Shown: positions 17,599 to 27,096, counted from the first letter of the stretch. The stretch is DNA of 64,000 nt from Algoriphagus halophilus (GCF_900129785.1 NZ_FSRC01000001.1:1-64000); one strand, 5' to 3'. Made by a program: numbers and translations. Notes: generated by a model not told the origin, from the sequence alone.

Positions 17599-18309
17599 AT
17601 GATCTACGCGATTGTCATCACCCCCGTTAAAAATTCCATTGAAACCACATTGGATACTGCAAGAGCAATTGCAGCTTCATCTGTTCCTGTAAAGCATGTG
17701 ATTTTTAATGATTTCAGTACGGAAGAAACGAAATTGAAACTGAAGGAGGAACAGGCTGAAATTGGATATGAATTGATCCATATAGAAGACCTTACCGATC
17801 ATCCATCTCCGAATTACAAATTGGTTTTGCAAATGGCCCAAAAGATGGGGCTTGAAGAGAACTTACCTGTGTTGGTGATAGAATCGGATGTGGTGGTAAA
17901 ACCAGATACAATAGAAAGCTTATTGGAATTTCAAGAAAGCCATCCGAAATCCGGATTGGTGGGTTCTGTGACAGTAGATGAACAAGGGGGTGTAAATTTC
18001 CCTTATTTGAAGTTCAAAGGGGTAAAAGAATCAGTTATTTCAACTCATAGAAGCCTAAGCTTTTGCTGTACTCTTTTTTCACTTCCTTTTTTGAAAGCGT
18101 TTGATTTTACTGAATTGGATGAGGCCAAAGATTGGTATGATACTTTTATATCAAAAAAATCTATTGAGCTGGATTTTGAGAATTACGTCCTGATGGATTC
18201 TCCTGTATGGCATAGACCTCATGCGAGCAGACCTTGGAAACAATTGAAATATACCAATCCTTTGAAGTACTACTTTTTGAAATTCTGGAAAGGCTTGGAT
18301 AAGATCTGA
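17599..18309 (+). CDS. Glycosyltransferase family 2-like protein
   Basis: 236 residues from ATG 17599; an in-frame TTG at 17563 lies inside the promoter and is rejected. GT-A fold features: N-terminal beta strand YAIVITPVKN, NDFST (the nucleotide-binding position of the usual NDGST), and ESDVVV as the DxD-like motif. C-terminal part is aromatic and basic (WHRPHASRPWKQLKYTNPLKYYFLKFW). It probably moves a sugar onto a surface glycan or lipid-linked acceptor; substrate unknown. Convergent with another family 2 enzyme, their stop codons directly adjacent. Confidence 0.7.
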   Translation: MIYAIVITPVKNSIETTLDTARAIAASSVPVKHVIFNDFSTEETKLKLKEEQAEIGYELIHIEDLTDHPSPNYKLVLQMAQKMGLEENLPVLVIESDVVVKPDTIESLLEFQESHPKSGLVGSVTVDEQGGVNFPYLKFKGVKESVISTHRSLSFCCTLFSLPFLKAFDFTELDEAKDWYDTFISKKSIELDFENYVLMDSPVWHRPHASRPWKQLKYTNPLKYYFLKFWKGLDKI

Positions 18310-19101
18310 TTAAAGTTTTCCAAAGAATTTTAAAAGGGTGTTGTAAGGTTTTGACCAGGTCCTTTGAAAACGTAATGGGCCATTTAATTCCCGCTCAAAG
18401 AATTCAGGGTATTTGGCATTGAGATATGCGATTCTTTTCCGTTTGGCTTCATCAGAACCAGTACGCTTTCTCAGGCTATTGATCCCTCCAGTGAGTCGAT
18501 AATAGAAGCCTATGAATGGCAGTTGGACAACTTCCCCTCCATCTTTAAGCATGTTGATCCAAAATTCCCAATCTGCCCTTCCGAGATTATAATCCTCTGC
18601 ATATCCTCCAATCTTTTCCCAGTCTTTCCTTCTATATAGTGCGGAAACAAAAATCATATTGTCTCTTGCTAGTGCATTAATGTCAAATGGTTTCAGCTTC
18701 CAATATTTTTTGCCCTTTGGGCCAAATTTCATTGCTTCACAATACACTACTTTTACTTGAGGATTGTTTTCCAAAACTTTTACTGCCTCACTGATGTAAT
18801 TGGTTGCAATCAGGTCATCTCCATCTAAGGGAAGAATATAAGTTCCTGAGGCTGCTTTAATTCCAGTATTCCTTGCGATCTCTACTCCTTGATTTTTTTG
18901 ATGAATATAACTTACCAATTCATGTTTGGAAGTAAGGTTTTTTGCGATTTCCTCACTGCCATCCGTCGATCCATCATTAATAATAATTATTTCTAAAGGA
19001 GAATAATCTGACGCTAAGGCTGATAAAACTGTCTCCTCTAAATATTCAGCTTGGTTGTAGCAAGGGATAATAATTGAAACTAGAGGGGATGGATTGCTCA
19101 T
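18310..19101 (-). CDS. Family 2 glycosyltransferase
   Basis: 263-residue inverting GT-A enzyme. VSIIIPCYNQAEYLEETVLS opens the nucleotide-sugar domain, NDGSTDGS (about 42-49) binds the nucleotide, LDGDD is the metal-binding DxD, and the acceptor part contains GRADWEFW. No membrane helices, so it acts at the cytoplasmic face of the membrane. Likely role in exopolysaccharide, O-antigen or protein glycosylation; not placed in a full polysaccharide cluster here. Confidence 0.9.
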   Translation of the reverse strand: MSNPSPLVSIIIPCYNQAEYLEETVLSALASDYSPLEIIIINDGSTDGSEEIAKNLTSKHELVSYIHQKNQGVEIARNTGIKAASGTYILPLDGDDLIATNYISEAVKVLENNPQVKVVYCEAMKFGPKGKKYWKLKPFDINALARDNMIFVSALYRRKDWEKIGGYAEDYNLGRADWEFWINMLKDGGEVVQLPFIGFYYRLTGGINSLRKRTGSDEAKRKRIAYLNAKYPEFFERELNGPLRFQRTWSKPYNTLLKFFGKL

Positions 19102-19416
19102 AGGGCTTTGATTGTAGTAAAAGAGAAAGGTTGGCGTTCAGTAAAATCAGATTATTAATTATGCTATTAATCAAAGTTAAAGCCTTTTTTTATTTGAATA
19201 AACTAAAAAAATCCAAACAATAATTTGTTTAATTAAATGAATATGATAAATTTATAACGGTGATTAAACAACTTTTCTCTATTATTTGATTTTTTAAGAC
19301 TTTGAATTCGAATAGAATTCCATTTTTCGAACTCTATCAGTTTTCAAAAATCCGGATTACGATCCGGATTTTTTTTTGTCAAAATTAAATAGAACTTTTA
19401 GGATTAATTCATTTGA
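19102..19416. other. 315-base intergenic region with an orphan terminator
   Basis: AT-rich, no credible coding frame. It separates the divergent glycosyltransferase (minus) and DUF4421 (plus) genes. It contains a small hairpin (GAATTC-GAATA-GAATTC, about 19305-19321) and a strong terminator-type hairpin at 19349-19377. No exact TAnnTTTG element lies near either gene; TATTATTTG near 19287 is one base too long. Confidence 0.5.
19349..19377 (+). terminator. Orphan hairpin-plus-T-run, end of a small RNA or leader attenuator
   Basis: AATCCGGAT / ATCCGGATT around the loop TACG, followed by nine T. There is no plus-strand gene upstream for it to end (the nearest is convergent, 1 kb away). It lies 40 bases before the DUF4421 start. 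Confidence 0.6.
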
Positions 19417-20451
19417 ATGGCTCGATTTCCTAAATACTTCATTTATCTATTTTTCTGTCTTGTTCCCATTTTAGCTGTTACAGCTCAGGAAAAGAAATCT
19501 GGTTATGATTCCAGCTATGTAGAGCGTGCATCTAATAAAATGTTGTTTCGCCTATATACCTCACGAAAATATACTGACTTGGTAGTAAATGTGCCTGGGG
19601 CAGATCAAGGCTATCGCTATAATCCAAATACTGGATTGAACTTGGGGGTGGGTTTCACCTATCAAGGGGTCACCATTAATGTGGCTGCTCCTTTAGGTTT
19701 CATGAATCCTAACCGATATAAGAATTGGCCAAAATACCTGGATTTACAAGCGCACACCTATCCTAAAAATTTCATTATTGATTTTTTAGGTCAGTTTTAT
19801 AAAGGGTATTCCATAGATTCTGATTTCCTTCAAAATTCAACGGAACCTTATCCAAGGAGAGATATGAGGTTAATCACGGTTGGGTTAAATGTGAATTACC
19901 TGTTTTTTGGAGAGAAGTTGTCTCTTCAAGCATCTTTTACCCAAGAGGATATCCAAAAAAGATCAGCTTTTTCTCCATTTGTAGGTTTTGAAGCTTATGG
20001 TGGATCTATTGAAGGAGATTCTCTATTGATCCCTACCACAGAGCAAATAGACGCGAAATACAATTTTAGAAAATCTAGGTATTTCCAAGGAGGACCAAAT
20101 GCAGGCCTAGCAGGAACCTTGGTTTTCGGAGGAGGTTTCTTTCTTACGGGAGTGGCTTCAGCAAACCTAAGTTTGGGATTCTCTGAATGGGAAAATCAAG
20201 ATCAGGCAAAAAGTTGGGGGGTAGTCCCAACCTATTATTTGAGAGGGTTTTTCGGATATAATAATGACAGGTTTTCCATCAATGCAAACTATGTTTACAA
20301 GCAGTCCGATTTAGTAAAAGTAGCTGATTATAATAATGCAATCAATACTGGGAACTATCGAATCAATCTCATTTATAAAATTAATACTAGTGATAAATTT
20401 GATAGAGGGTTCAGAAAAATCAATCTCCTGTCCATCTTGGGGCTGAATTAA
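19417..20451 (+). CDS. DUF4421 outer-membrane beta-barrel protein
   Basis: 344 residues with signal peptide (about 1-23, ending AVTAQ). The rest is a series of alternating hydrophobic strands with aromatic girdles, e.g. LGVGFTYQGVTINVAAPLG, YLDLQAHTYPKNFIIDFLGQFYKGY, ANLSLGFSEW, YLRGFFGYNNDRFSINANYVYK, as in transmembrane barrels; it matches the DUF4421 family of this phylum. Function unknown. The gene is alone, behind the orphan hairpin at 19349-19377. Confidence 0.8.
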   Translation: MARFPKYFIYLFFCLVPILAVTAQEKKSGYDSSYVERASNKMLFRLYTSRKYTDLVVNVPGADQGYRYNPNTGLNLGVGFTYQGVTINVAAPLGFMNPNRYKNWPKYLDLQAHTYPKNFIIDFLGQFYKGYSIDSDFLQNSTEPYPRRDMRLITVGLNVNYLFFGEKLSLQASFTQEDIQKRSAFSPFVGFEAYGGSIEGDSLLIPTTEQIDAKYNFRKSRYFQGGPNAGLAGTLVFGGGFFLTGVASANLSLGFSEWENQDQAKSWGVVPTYYLRGFFGYNNDRFSINANYVYKQSDLVKVADYNNAINTGNYRINLIYKINTSDKFDRGFRKINLLSILGLN

Positions 20452-20520
20452 AGAGCAGGTTCTATAATGATTCCTTCAAATATTTTTAGCTTTGAAAGCA
20501 TTAAATAAACAACCCAAATT

Positions 20521-22065
20521 ATGACTGATCATTTTGGAATCCAGGAATCTTTAAAGAAGCTAGGGATTCAACCAAAAAATCTTGGTGCATCTACCGGAGT
20601 AAATTGGCAGGAGTCAGGAGAAACATTTATTTCTTCATATTCACCCGCTGACGGTAAATTGATTGCCGAAGTCCAATTGGCAAATAAAGATAGTTATGAT
20701 GCCCTGATTGAACAGGCGCAAAAGGCTTTTATCCAATGGAGGAAAGTTCCTGCCCCTCAAAGAGGGGAAATTGTTAGAGAGATTGGAAATGCGTTAAGAG
20801 AGGTAAAGGCCGATCTGGGAAAATTGGTATCATACGAAATGGGGAAATCCTACCAGGAAGGGTTAGGAGAGGTTCAGGAGATGATTGATATCTGCGATTT
20901 TGCGGTAGGTCTTTCCAGACAACTTTATGGATTGACCATGCATTCTGAACGTCCAGGACATCGCATGTATGAACAATGGCATCCATTAGGGATTGTAGGG
21001 ATTATTTCCGCCTTCAATTTCCCGGTAGCTGTTTGGTCCTGGAATGCTGCATTGGCATGGGTTTGCGGAGATGTATGTCTTTGGAAGCCTTCTGAAAAAG
21101 CACCTTTGTCAGGAATTGCTTGTCAAAAAATCGCCTCTGCTGTATTTGCAAAACATGGAATGCCTGAAGGAATTTGTTCCTTGATTATAGGGGATTACAA
21201 AGTTGGAGAAATGATCTCTCATGATCCTAGAGTTCCTTTGGTTTCCGCGACTGGTTCTACCCGAATGGGGAAATTGGTTGGTCAAGCTGTAGGGAGCAGA
21301 TTAGGTCGGTCTTTGTTGGAACTGGGAGGCAACAATGCGATCATCATTACTGCGGAGGCTGATATGGATATGGCGATCAGAGGTGCCTTGTTTGGGGCCG
21401 TTGGGACAGCAGGGCAACGTTGTACTTCTACCCGAAGATTAATCATACATTCCTCTGTATTTGAGGAGGTAAAAACCAGGTTGGCAAATGCCTATTCGAA
21501 ACTAGTAATTGGAAACCCCCTGGATGAGAAAAATCATGTAGGTCCATTAATAGATCAGGATGCTGTTAATATGTATCTGGCAGCAACCAAAAAAGTGATG
21601 GAAGAAGGAGGGAAGGTTGTGGTGGAAGGTGGTGTGCTGAAAGGGGAAGGCTATGAGTCTGGATGCTATGTGAAACCTGCAATCTATGAAGCAGAAAATC
21701 ATTACCAGATTGTGCAACATGAGACTTTTGCTCCAATTCTATATTTAATCAAATATGAAACCATTGAGGAGGCAATTGCCATCCAAAATGGGGTGCCGCA
21801 AGGCTTGTCCTCAGCAATCATGACTTTAAATATGCGGGAAGCTGAAGCCTTCTTGTCTGTGGCTGGATCTGATTGTGGTATAGCTAATGTCAACATAGGG
21901 ACTTCAGGAGCGGAAATAGGCGGAGCTTTTGGAGGTGAAAAGGAGACTGGTGGAGGGAGAGAATCTGGTTCAGATGCATGGAAGGCCTATATGCGTAGAC
22001 AAACCAATACGATTAATTATTCTTCGGAACTTCCCTTGGCACAAGGGATAAAATTTGATATTTAA
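20521..22065 (+). CDS. ALDH7-type aldehyde dehydrogenase (piperideine-6-carboxylate / aminoadipate-semialdehyde dehydrogenase)
   Basis: 514-residue NAD(P)-dependent aldehyde dehydrogenase. Catalytic C301 (GQRCTSTRR), general base E267 (LLELGGNN) and N166 (SAFNFPVA) are all present. The overall sequence, including RPGHRMYEQWHPLGIVGIISAFNFP and the C-terminal FGGEKETGGGRESGSDAWK, is of the antiquitin (ALDH7) subfamily, which oxidises 2-aminoadipate semialdehyde in lysine breakdown. Specificity is inferred from subfamily resemblance. Own transcription unit with a downstream bidirectional terminator. Confidence 0.88.
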   Translation: MTDHFGIQESLKKLGIQPKNLGASTGVNWQESGETFISSYSPADGKLIAEVQLANKDSYDALIEQAQKAFIQWRKVPAPQRGEIVREIGNALREVKADLGKLVSYEMGKSYQEGLGEVQEMIDICDFAVGLSRQLYGLTMHSERPGHRMYEQWHPLGIVGIISAFNFPVAVWSWNAALAWVCGDVCLWKPSEKAPLSGIACQKIASAVFAKHGMPEGICSLIIGDYKVGEMISHDPRVPLVSATGSTRMGKLVGQAVGSRLGRSLLELGGNNAIIITAEADMDMAIRGALFGAVGTAGQRCTSTRRLIIHSSVFEEVKTRLANAYSKLVIGNPLDEKNHVGPLIDQDAVNMYLAATKKVMEEGGKVVVEGGVLKGEGYESGCYVKPAIYEAENHYQIVQHETFAPILYLIKYETIEEAIAIQNGVPQGLSSAIMTLNMREAEAFLSVAGSDCGIANVNIGTSGAEIGGAFGGEKETGGGRESGSDAWKAYMRRQTNTINYSSELPLAQGIKFDI

Positions 22066-22074
22066 GAATCTGGT

Positions 22075-22108
22075 AAAAGGTCAATGGAGCAATTCATTGA
22101 CCTTTTTT
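22075..22108. terminator. Bidirectional terminator
   Basis: AAAAGGTCAATG / CATTGACCTTTT with an 8-base loop, between the converging aldehyde dehydrogenase and the small exported protein gene. Confidence 0.8.
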
Positions 22109-22111
22109 AAT

Positions 22112-22576
22112 TTAATTCTTTTCTACTTTTTCATAGTGTGTTTTGAATCTGCCTAGGGATTGGTCTCTATTTAGGTAGACTAGGACGAGTTCTTTATCGT
22201 TGATTTTCATGATTTTTGCCTGAAGAACTTTAGGGGCAAATTTGGATTGCCAAGTAATTACAGAATCTGCTTCACGAATATTCCAAATAGACTTTTCCTG
22301 GATGATTTCGGTTCGATCCAAAATGGTGTTGGTCATAGAATCTCTGGAGAAAAAATTTTTGTAGCTCTGATCGTGAAGTCTGTCCATGAGCTCATAAAAC
22401 TTTTCCATTTCGTCTTCTGGTCTGGATTGAGCGTCTGGTGAGTTAATGAAGAACAAGTAGCCTTCGTCTTTGGTGAGTTTCCATTTTCCTAATAATTGGT
22501 CCTGTATGTCTTGCGCATTTGATTTACCTGCAATTATTAAAATTAGTAAGATGAGGAGTCCTGTATACTGCTTCAT
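22112..22576 (-). CDS. Small exported lipocalin-like protein
   Basis: 154 residues with signal peptide (MKQYTGLLILLILIIAGKSNAQ). The mature start LLGKWKLTKDEGYLFF has the GxW of lipocalin-like beta barrels and the C-terminus (KELVLVYLNRDQSLGRFKTHYEKV) looks like closing strands. No catalytic signature. The lipocalin-like call is by motif only; a general periplasmic protein of unknown role is equally safe. Confidence 0.6.
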   Translation of the reverse strand: MKQYTGLLILLILIIAGKSNAQDIQDQLLGKWKLTKDEGYLFFINSPDAQSRPEDEMEKFYELMDRLHDQSYKNFFSRDSMTNTILDRTEIIQEKSIWNIREADSVITWQSKFAPKVLQAKIMKINDKELVLVYLNRDQSLGRFKTHYEKVEKN

Positions 22577-22723
22577 TTAAAAAAAGAGTTTGTTTTAGTT
22601 AGTCAGATATATTGCCATTTATATGACAAAAAAGTATTAGAAATTTAGTCTTCTAGGCAAAAGGGGGGAGCTATTATAAGATGAAAAAGGCTTTTTTGAT
22701 ACCAACACGGTAATGGGTTAGAA

Positions 22724-22754
22724 CAAAAAAAAAGCCCCAGAAAACTCTGAGGCT
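22724..22754 (-). terminator. Terminator of the tRNA-Val pair
   Basis: On the minus strand AGCCTCAGA / TCTGGGGCT (one G-U pair) followed by nine or more T, five bases after the second tRNA. Confidence 0.8.
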
Positions 22755-22758
22755 ATTG

Positions 22759-22833
22759 TGGGAGTTGAGGGATTCGAACCCCCGACCCTCTGCTTGTAAG
22801 GCAGATGCTCTGAACCAACTGAGCTAAACTCCC
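22759..22833 (-). tRNA. tRNA-Val(TAC)
   Basis: 75-base cloverleaf on the minus strand: acceptor GGGAGTT, anticodon loop CTTACAA with anticodon TAC, T-arm GGTTCGAATCC, discriminator A. No encoded CCA. Identical to the second copy at 22874-22948. Confidence 0.95.
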
Positions 22834-22873
22834 AAGAAATGAACAATGCTCTAACTGAGCCGAATTTAAGATG

Positions 22874-22948
22874 TGGGAGTTGAGGGATTCGAACCCCCGA
22901 CCCTCTGCTTGTAAGGCAGATGCTCTGAACCAACTGAGCTAAACTCCC
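22874..22948 (-). tRNA. tRNA-Val(TAC), second identical copy
   Basis: Same 75 bases as 22759-22833, transcribed first. Separated from the other copy by 40 bases and sharing its promoter and terminator. Reads GUA and other Val codons. Confidence 0.95.
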
Positions 22949-22981
22949 ATCTTTGTATTCCTTTCCTTTCGAAAGGGAATG

Positions 22982-23012
22982 CAAAGGTAGTTTGAAATTT
23001 ATTTGTAGCAAA
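22982..23012 (-). promoter_or_regulatory. Promoter of the tRNA-Val pair
   Basis: On the minus strand TTTG (23009-23012), 19 bases, TACCTTTG (22982-22989): consensus -33 and -7. Predicted start about 27 bases before the first tRNA. Confidence 0.75.
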
Positions 23013-23088
23013 TATTGGGTTGCTTTTTTTTAAACTCTCTAAATAATTGCTTGATAATGAGAGTGAAAATTATTTTTAAAGACAAGCC

Positions 23089-24924
23089 TTAATTGCCAGA
23101 GTCCAAATTCAACATAAACCCGGCTCGAAACCATCTTCCCGGCATTTGTATAGTGGCTGCCTCGATGTATTCGGTGTTTGTTAGATTAGATGCTTCGGCA
23201 AATAGCCCTATTTTTCCAATCCGATTATAGTCTACCCTCATGTCCATCAAGAAGTAAGGATCCTGATTCATCCTTTCTATGTATCGCATTTTGGTGTTCC
23301 ATTCCAGTTTTTTTCCTATTCCTACCAATACTCCTCCGATCATTTGATTCTTTAAAGCAGTGAAGGCATACCTGGTTTCTACGCCAGGCTGCTGGATTAA
23401 ATCTGCATGGATATAGTTGTATGAAAAGTTGAATTCCTTTACCTGAATAGTGGTAGCACTAGGATTGACGCGATAGTATAAAGAAGCTTCTATACCATTA
23501 AATTTCACCTCATTAAAATTTTGTGGCTGCCATGGGGTTTCTTCATCCGGCCTGGTCCATTCGATCAAATTTTCGGTATTTCTTAAGAAATAAACCAGTT
23601 CAGCTCTGAATCCAGACTTTGCCCATTTTGCCCCGATTTCAAAATTTTGTGCTTCCTCGGGAGTAAGTTGATCATTTCCGATATTCGTAGGTCCTACATA
23701 ATAAAGGTCTGTGAATGTAGGAATCCTATAACTAACTCCGTATCCGGTATAGAGACGGAGTTCTTGGTTGGCCTGAAAGCCAATTTCTGCCCCAGGGAAG
23801 TGCTTCCATCCATATCCTGTGTTATAATTGGAGTATATACCCGCTCTAACATCTACTTTAGAACCCAGGTTGATTAATTGTTCCAAGAAAATTCCGCTCA
23901 AAGTTCTTTCACGATCACCTAGGTTATTGCTTTCTAGTTTTTCTTTTCTAGTCTCAATTCCAAATCCAGTAGTCCCGAACTTTGTTTTAAAATTGCCATT
24001 GGCTTCCAAGGCAAAAACTTCGGAGATATGATTGTTTTGATAAAATTCAGGTTCATTTCTCCTCAATCTATATTCATCCGCATTGTTTCGGTAGTACGCT
24101 CTTGTATTCAAATAGAAGTTAGAGAGACTAAGCGTATGACTTAAGGAAGCCAAAGTAGTTTGGATACTTTCCCATTGATCTGGAAAAGAACTGGAATAAA
24201 AACTATTTGCCCCAAATGTCCTGTCAGTATAGGCAATCATTCCTCTTAGGGCGTTTTGATTGTTTATCTCAATTCCACCCTCATAAAAGACATTGCTGAC
24301 TTGGTAGTCCGTGTTATATTGATATCCATTGGAGTCATCATAGGAGATAGAAAGGTTTTGCTTGTAGTTACCAGTCGGCAAAGAACCCGCAAAATTGATC
24401 CCTTTCATACCAAAATCACCTGCGTAACCTTGCACTCTCAGGTACCGCTCATCAGTTAGACTAGTAATTACATTGATTGCACCGGCATAGGCATTTTGCC
24501 CAAAGATTCTTGATCCTGGCCCTTTCAATACTTCCACCCGATCTATATTCACCAAAGGGACGGGAATATTCATCATATGATGTCCAGTTTGAGGGTCAGA
24601 TAATTTAATCCCGTTCAACAGCATGAGGGTTTGAGCGAAAGAACCGCCCCGAATGCCGATGTCCGCTTGTACTCCAGTTACACCTCTTTGCCTCACGTCT
24701 ACCCCTGGAACAAATGATAAAATTTCTTGCAAACTCCTGGCGGGAGTAGTTTCTATCGCTTGCTTATCAACCAAAGCTATGTTTCTACTCTGTTTAGAAA
24801 AGGGAATTTGAATACGGTTTTCTTGAATGATAACTGTTTCAAGATTTTGGGTTGTGGTATCAGTTTGGGCTTTTAATTGGAAAAACAAGCCGAAACTAGT
24901 GATACATAATAGTGTTTTTTTCAT
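23089..24924 (-). CDS. TonB-dependent outer-membrane receptor, small BtuB-like type
   Basis: 611 residues: signal peptide (1-19, ending LKAQ), a TonB-box-like start (ETVIIQENR), plug domain (SLQEILSFVPGVDVRQRG, IGIRGGSFAQTLMLLNGIKLSDPQTGHH, VEVLKGPGSRIFGQNAYAGAINVIT) and a 22-strand-type barrel ending with an aromatic residue-rich strand (PGRWFRAGFMLNL). It lacks the N-terminal carboxypeptidase-like domain of SusC proteins and has no SusD partner, so small-ligand uptake (corrinoid, siderophore or metal) is more likely than glycan uptake. No cobalamin riboswitch is visible in the 160 bases upstream, so a B12 role is not supported. Confidence 0.9.
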   Translation of the reverse strand: MKKTLLCITSFGLFFQLKAQTDTTTQNLETVIIQENRIQIPFSKQSRNIALVDKQAIETTPARSLQEILSFVPGVDVRQRGVTGVQADIGIRGGSFAQTLMLLNGIKLSDPQTGHHMMNIPVPLVNIDRVEVLKGPGSRIFGQNAYAGAINVITSLTDERYLRVQGYAGDFGMKGINFAGSLPTGNYKQNLSISYDDSNGYQYNTDYQVSNVFYEGGIEINNQNALRGMIAYTDRTFGANSFYSSSFPDQWESIQTTLASLSHTLSLSNFYLNTRAYYRNNADEYRLRRNEPEFYQNNHISEVFALEANGNFKTKFGTTGFGIETRKEKLESNNLGDRERTLSGIFLEQLINLGSKVDVRAGIYSNYNTGYGWKHFPGAEIGFQANQELRLYTGYGVSYRIPTFTDLYYVGPTNIGNDQLTPEEAQNFEIGAKWAKSGFRAELVYFLRNTENLIEWTRPDEETPWQPQNFNEVKFNGIEASLYYRVNPSATTIQVKEFNFSYNYIHADLIQQPGVETRYAFTALKNQMIGGVLVGIGKKLEWNTKMRYIERMNQDPYFLMDMRVDYNRIGKIGLFAEASNLTNTEYIEAATIQMPGRWFRAGFMLNLDSGN

Positions 24925-25053
24925 ATGAATTTTTAAAAATCCAGCCCAAAGAACTGGCTAAAAAAGTCTAAATCCAACCCTAGAATAATTGTGAAATTTA
25001 GTTAATGCTTAAATGCTAGTGTAAAAGAAACTGGGTGTTCCAAAGGATATCCT

Positions 25054-25061
25054 TATTTTTG
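25054..25061 (+). promoter_or_regulatory. -7 element of the M1 peptidase gene
   Basis: TATTTTTG, exact consensus, 24 bases before the ATG at 25085. No clear -33 element. Confidence 0.45.
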
Positions 25062-25084
25062 GTGCCTATTATTTAACAAGTAGT

Positions 25085-27043
25085 ATGAAAAGAAAACTAA
25101 TGTTATCACTTCTTCTGGCCGGAATCGGTTTTGCAGAAGTGTCCAATTCATTTGCCCAAGAGGTAAAAGAAAATAATCAAAGTGTTTTTGGAGAGTTTAT
25201 GGACCGAAGAGGGACCATCTCTAGAACGGCATCCGGCAAACCTGGTGTTGGGTACTGGCAAAATACTGCCGATTACCAAATTGAAGCTACCCTTGATGAT
25301 CAAGCTCATACCTTGACTGGACAAGTAACCCTGACCTATACCAACAATAGCCCAGAGAGCCTGGATTTTATCTGGATGCAATTGGAGCAAAATCGGTTTA
25401 AGGAAGATTCTAGAGGTACCTTGACTACGCCGATTCAGGGAAATAGGTACAATGGAGATACTGATGGAGGATTTGATATCAGCAATGTGTCCGCTAAAGT
25501 GGGTTCCAAAGGAGCAGTTTCCAATAAGCACATTATTTCTGATACCAGAATGCAAGTTTGGTTTGCGGAACCTATTCCAGCAAAAGGTGGAAAAGCTACC
25601 GTGTCAATGAATTTTTCTTTCAAAATCCCTGAGAAGGGAATGGATAGAATGGGGAGATTGGATGTGGAGGATGGAACCATCTATGCATTGGCTCAATGGT
25701 ATCCTAAAGTAGCGGTATTTGATCAAATCGAAGGATGGAATGTAGAGCCTTATCTTGGAGCAGGTGAGTTCTATTTGGAATATGGCGCTTTTGACTATAA
25801 AATCACCGTTCCTTATGACCATATTGTAGTTGGATCTGGGGAGTTGTTGAATCCAAAAGAGGTATTGAGTAAGGAGCTTCAAGATCGTTATGCAAAAGCA
25901 AAAGAAAGCGATGAAACAGTATATTTGGTTTCTCCCGAAGAAATCGGAAATACCGAACTAACCAGACCTAAGCAAGAAGGAATGGTGACTTGGCATTTTG
26001 CTATTGAAAACAGCAGAGACATAGCCTTTGCTTCTTCTAAAGCCTTTATCTGGGACGCAGCCAAGATCAACCTCCCAAGCGGGAAAAAGATATTGGCCCA
26101 ATCAGTTTATCCAAAAGAATCGGATGGAATAGAGGCTTGGTCAAGATCTACTGAGTATTCCAAGGCATCCATTGAATACTATTCTGAAACTTGGTTTGAA
26201 TTCCCTTACGCAACGGCCACCAATGTGGCTGCAGAAATTGGAGGGATGGAATACCCTGGCTTGAATTTCTGTCATTTTAGATCCAAAGGTAGAGGTCTTT
26301 GGGGGGTGACTGATCACGAGTTTGGTCATAACTGGTTCCCAATGATCGTAGGTTCAAATGAAAGGCGATATGCTTGGATGGATGAGGGTTTCAATACCTT
26401 TATCAACCACTACAGCACCTTGGCTTTCAATAATGGAGAATATCCTTCTAGATTACAGCAAACCAGAAGGTCATTGAATTATTTCAATAGCGAAACCAGA
26501 GAAGGAATTGATACCTACCCAGATGTAGTAAATACTTCCAATTTGGGAATGGTGGCCTATAATAAGCCTGCTATTGGCCTGATCGTGTTAAGAGAATATA
26601 TATTGGGTCCAGAGCGATTTGACAATGCGTTCAAATCCTATATCAAAACTTGGGCTTATAAACACCCTCAACCTTCCGATTTCTTTAATCATATGGAAAA
26701 TGTAGGTGGGGAAAACCTTTCTTGGTTCTGGCAAGGTTGGTTTTATGGAAACGGAAATATTGATTTAGGAATCAATGGTGTGTTCCCTTATTCAGGAAAT
26801 TATTTGTTGAGTATTTCCAACAAAGGAGATATCCCTATGCCTGTTTTGTTTGAGGTGACCTATGAAGATGACTCTATGGAGCGATTTACTTTACCAGTAG
26901 AGATTTGGCAAAGAGGTGACACTTGGAACCATATCATCAAAACAGATAAGAAAGTGAAATCTGTAGTATTGGACCCGGATAAGATTCTTCCAGATGTCAA
27001 CTTAGGCAATGACAGCTGGCCTCAGGAGATTTACGATAACTAA
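25085..27043 (+). CDS. Exported M1-family zinc metallopeptidase
   Basis: 652 residues with signal peptide (about 1-25, ending SFAQ). Zinc site H411-E412-xx-H415 (HEFGH) and the third ligand E434 with the usual 18-residue spacing; the exopeptidase motif is GGMEYPG (about 386-392) in place of GAMEN. The N-terminal domain is the beta-rich M1 saddle. It should remove N-terminal residues from peptides in the periplasm. Monocistronic with a shared bidirectional terminator. A second, lipoprotein M1 enzyme is at 37326-39890. Confidence 0.92.
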   Translation: MKRKLMLSLLLAGIGFAEVSNSFAQEVKENNQSVFGEFMDRRGTISRTASGKPGVGYWQNTADYQIEATLDDQAHTLTGQVTLTYTNNSPESLDFIWMQLEQNRFKEDSRGTLTTPIQGNRYNGDTDGGFDISNVSAKVGSKGAVSNKHIISDTRMQVWFAEPIPAKGGKATVSMNFSFKIPEKGMDRMGRLDVEDGTIYALAQWYPKVAVFDQIEGWNVEPYLGAGEFYLEYGAFDYKITVPYDHIVVGSGELLNPKEVLSKELQDRYAKAKESDETVYLVSPEEIGNTELTRPKQEGMVTWHFAIENSRDIAFASSKAFIWDAAKINLPSGKKILAQSVYPKESDGIEAWSRSTEYSKASIEYYSETWFEFPYATATNVAAEIGGMEYPGLNFCHFRSKGRGLWGVTDHEFGHNWFPMIVGSNERRYAWMDEGFNTFINHYSTLAFNNGEYPSRLQQTRRSLNYFNSETREGIDTYPDVVNTSNLGMVAYNKPAIGLIVLREYILGPERFDNAFKSYIKTWAYKHPQPSDFFNHMENVGGENLSWFWQGWFYGNGNIDLGINGVFPYSGNYLLSISNKGDIPMPVLFEVTYEDDSMERFTLPVEIWQRGDTWNHIIKTDKKVKSVVLDPDKILPDVNLGNDSWPQEIYDN

Positions 27044-27081
27044 AAAAAATAGCCCGATCGATCAATCGGGCTATTTTTTTT
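27042..27081. terminator. Bidirectional terminator
   Basis: ATAGCCCGAT / ATCGGGCTAT, 6-base loop, flanked by A8 on the left and T8 on the right, between converging genes. Confidence 0.9.
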
Positions 27082-27096
27082 GCTCTCCTTATTAGA

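Noticed and set aside
22718..23011. Minus-strand open frame containing GVRIPQLP and VGGSNPSTPT
   Set aside because: These peptides are the translation of the two tRNA-Val genes, so the frame is not coding.
24925..25084. Possible cobalamin riboswitch before the TonB receptor
   Set aside because: The 160-base gap has no B12-box-like sequence and is too short for the full element together with the divergent promoter.
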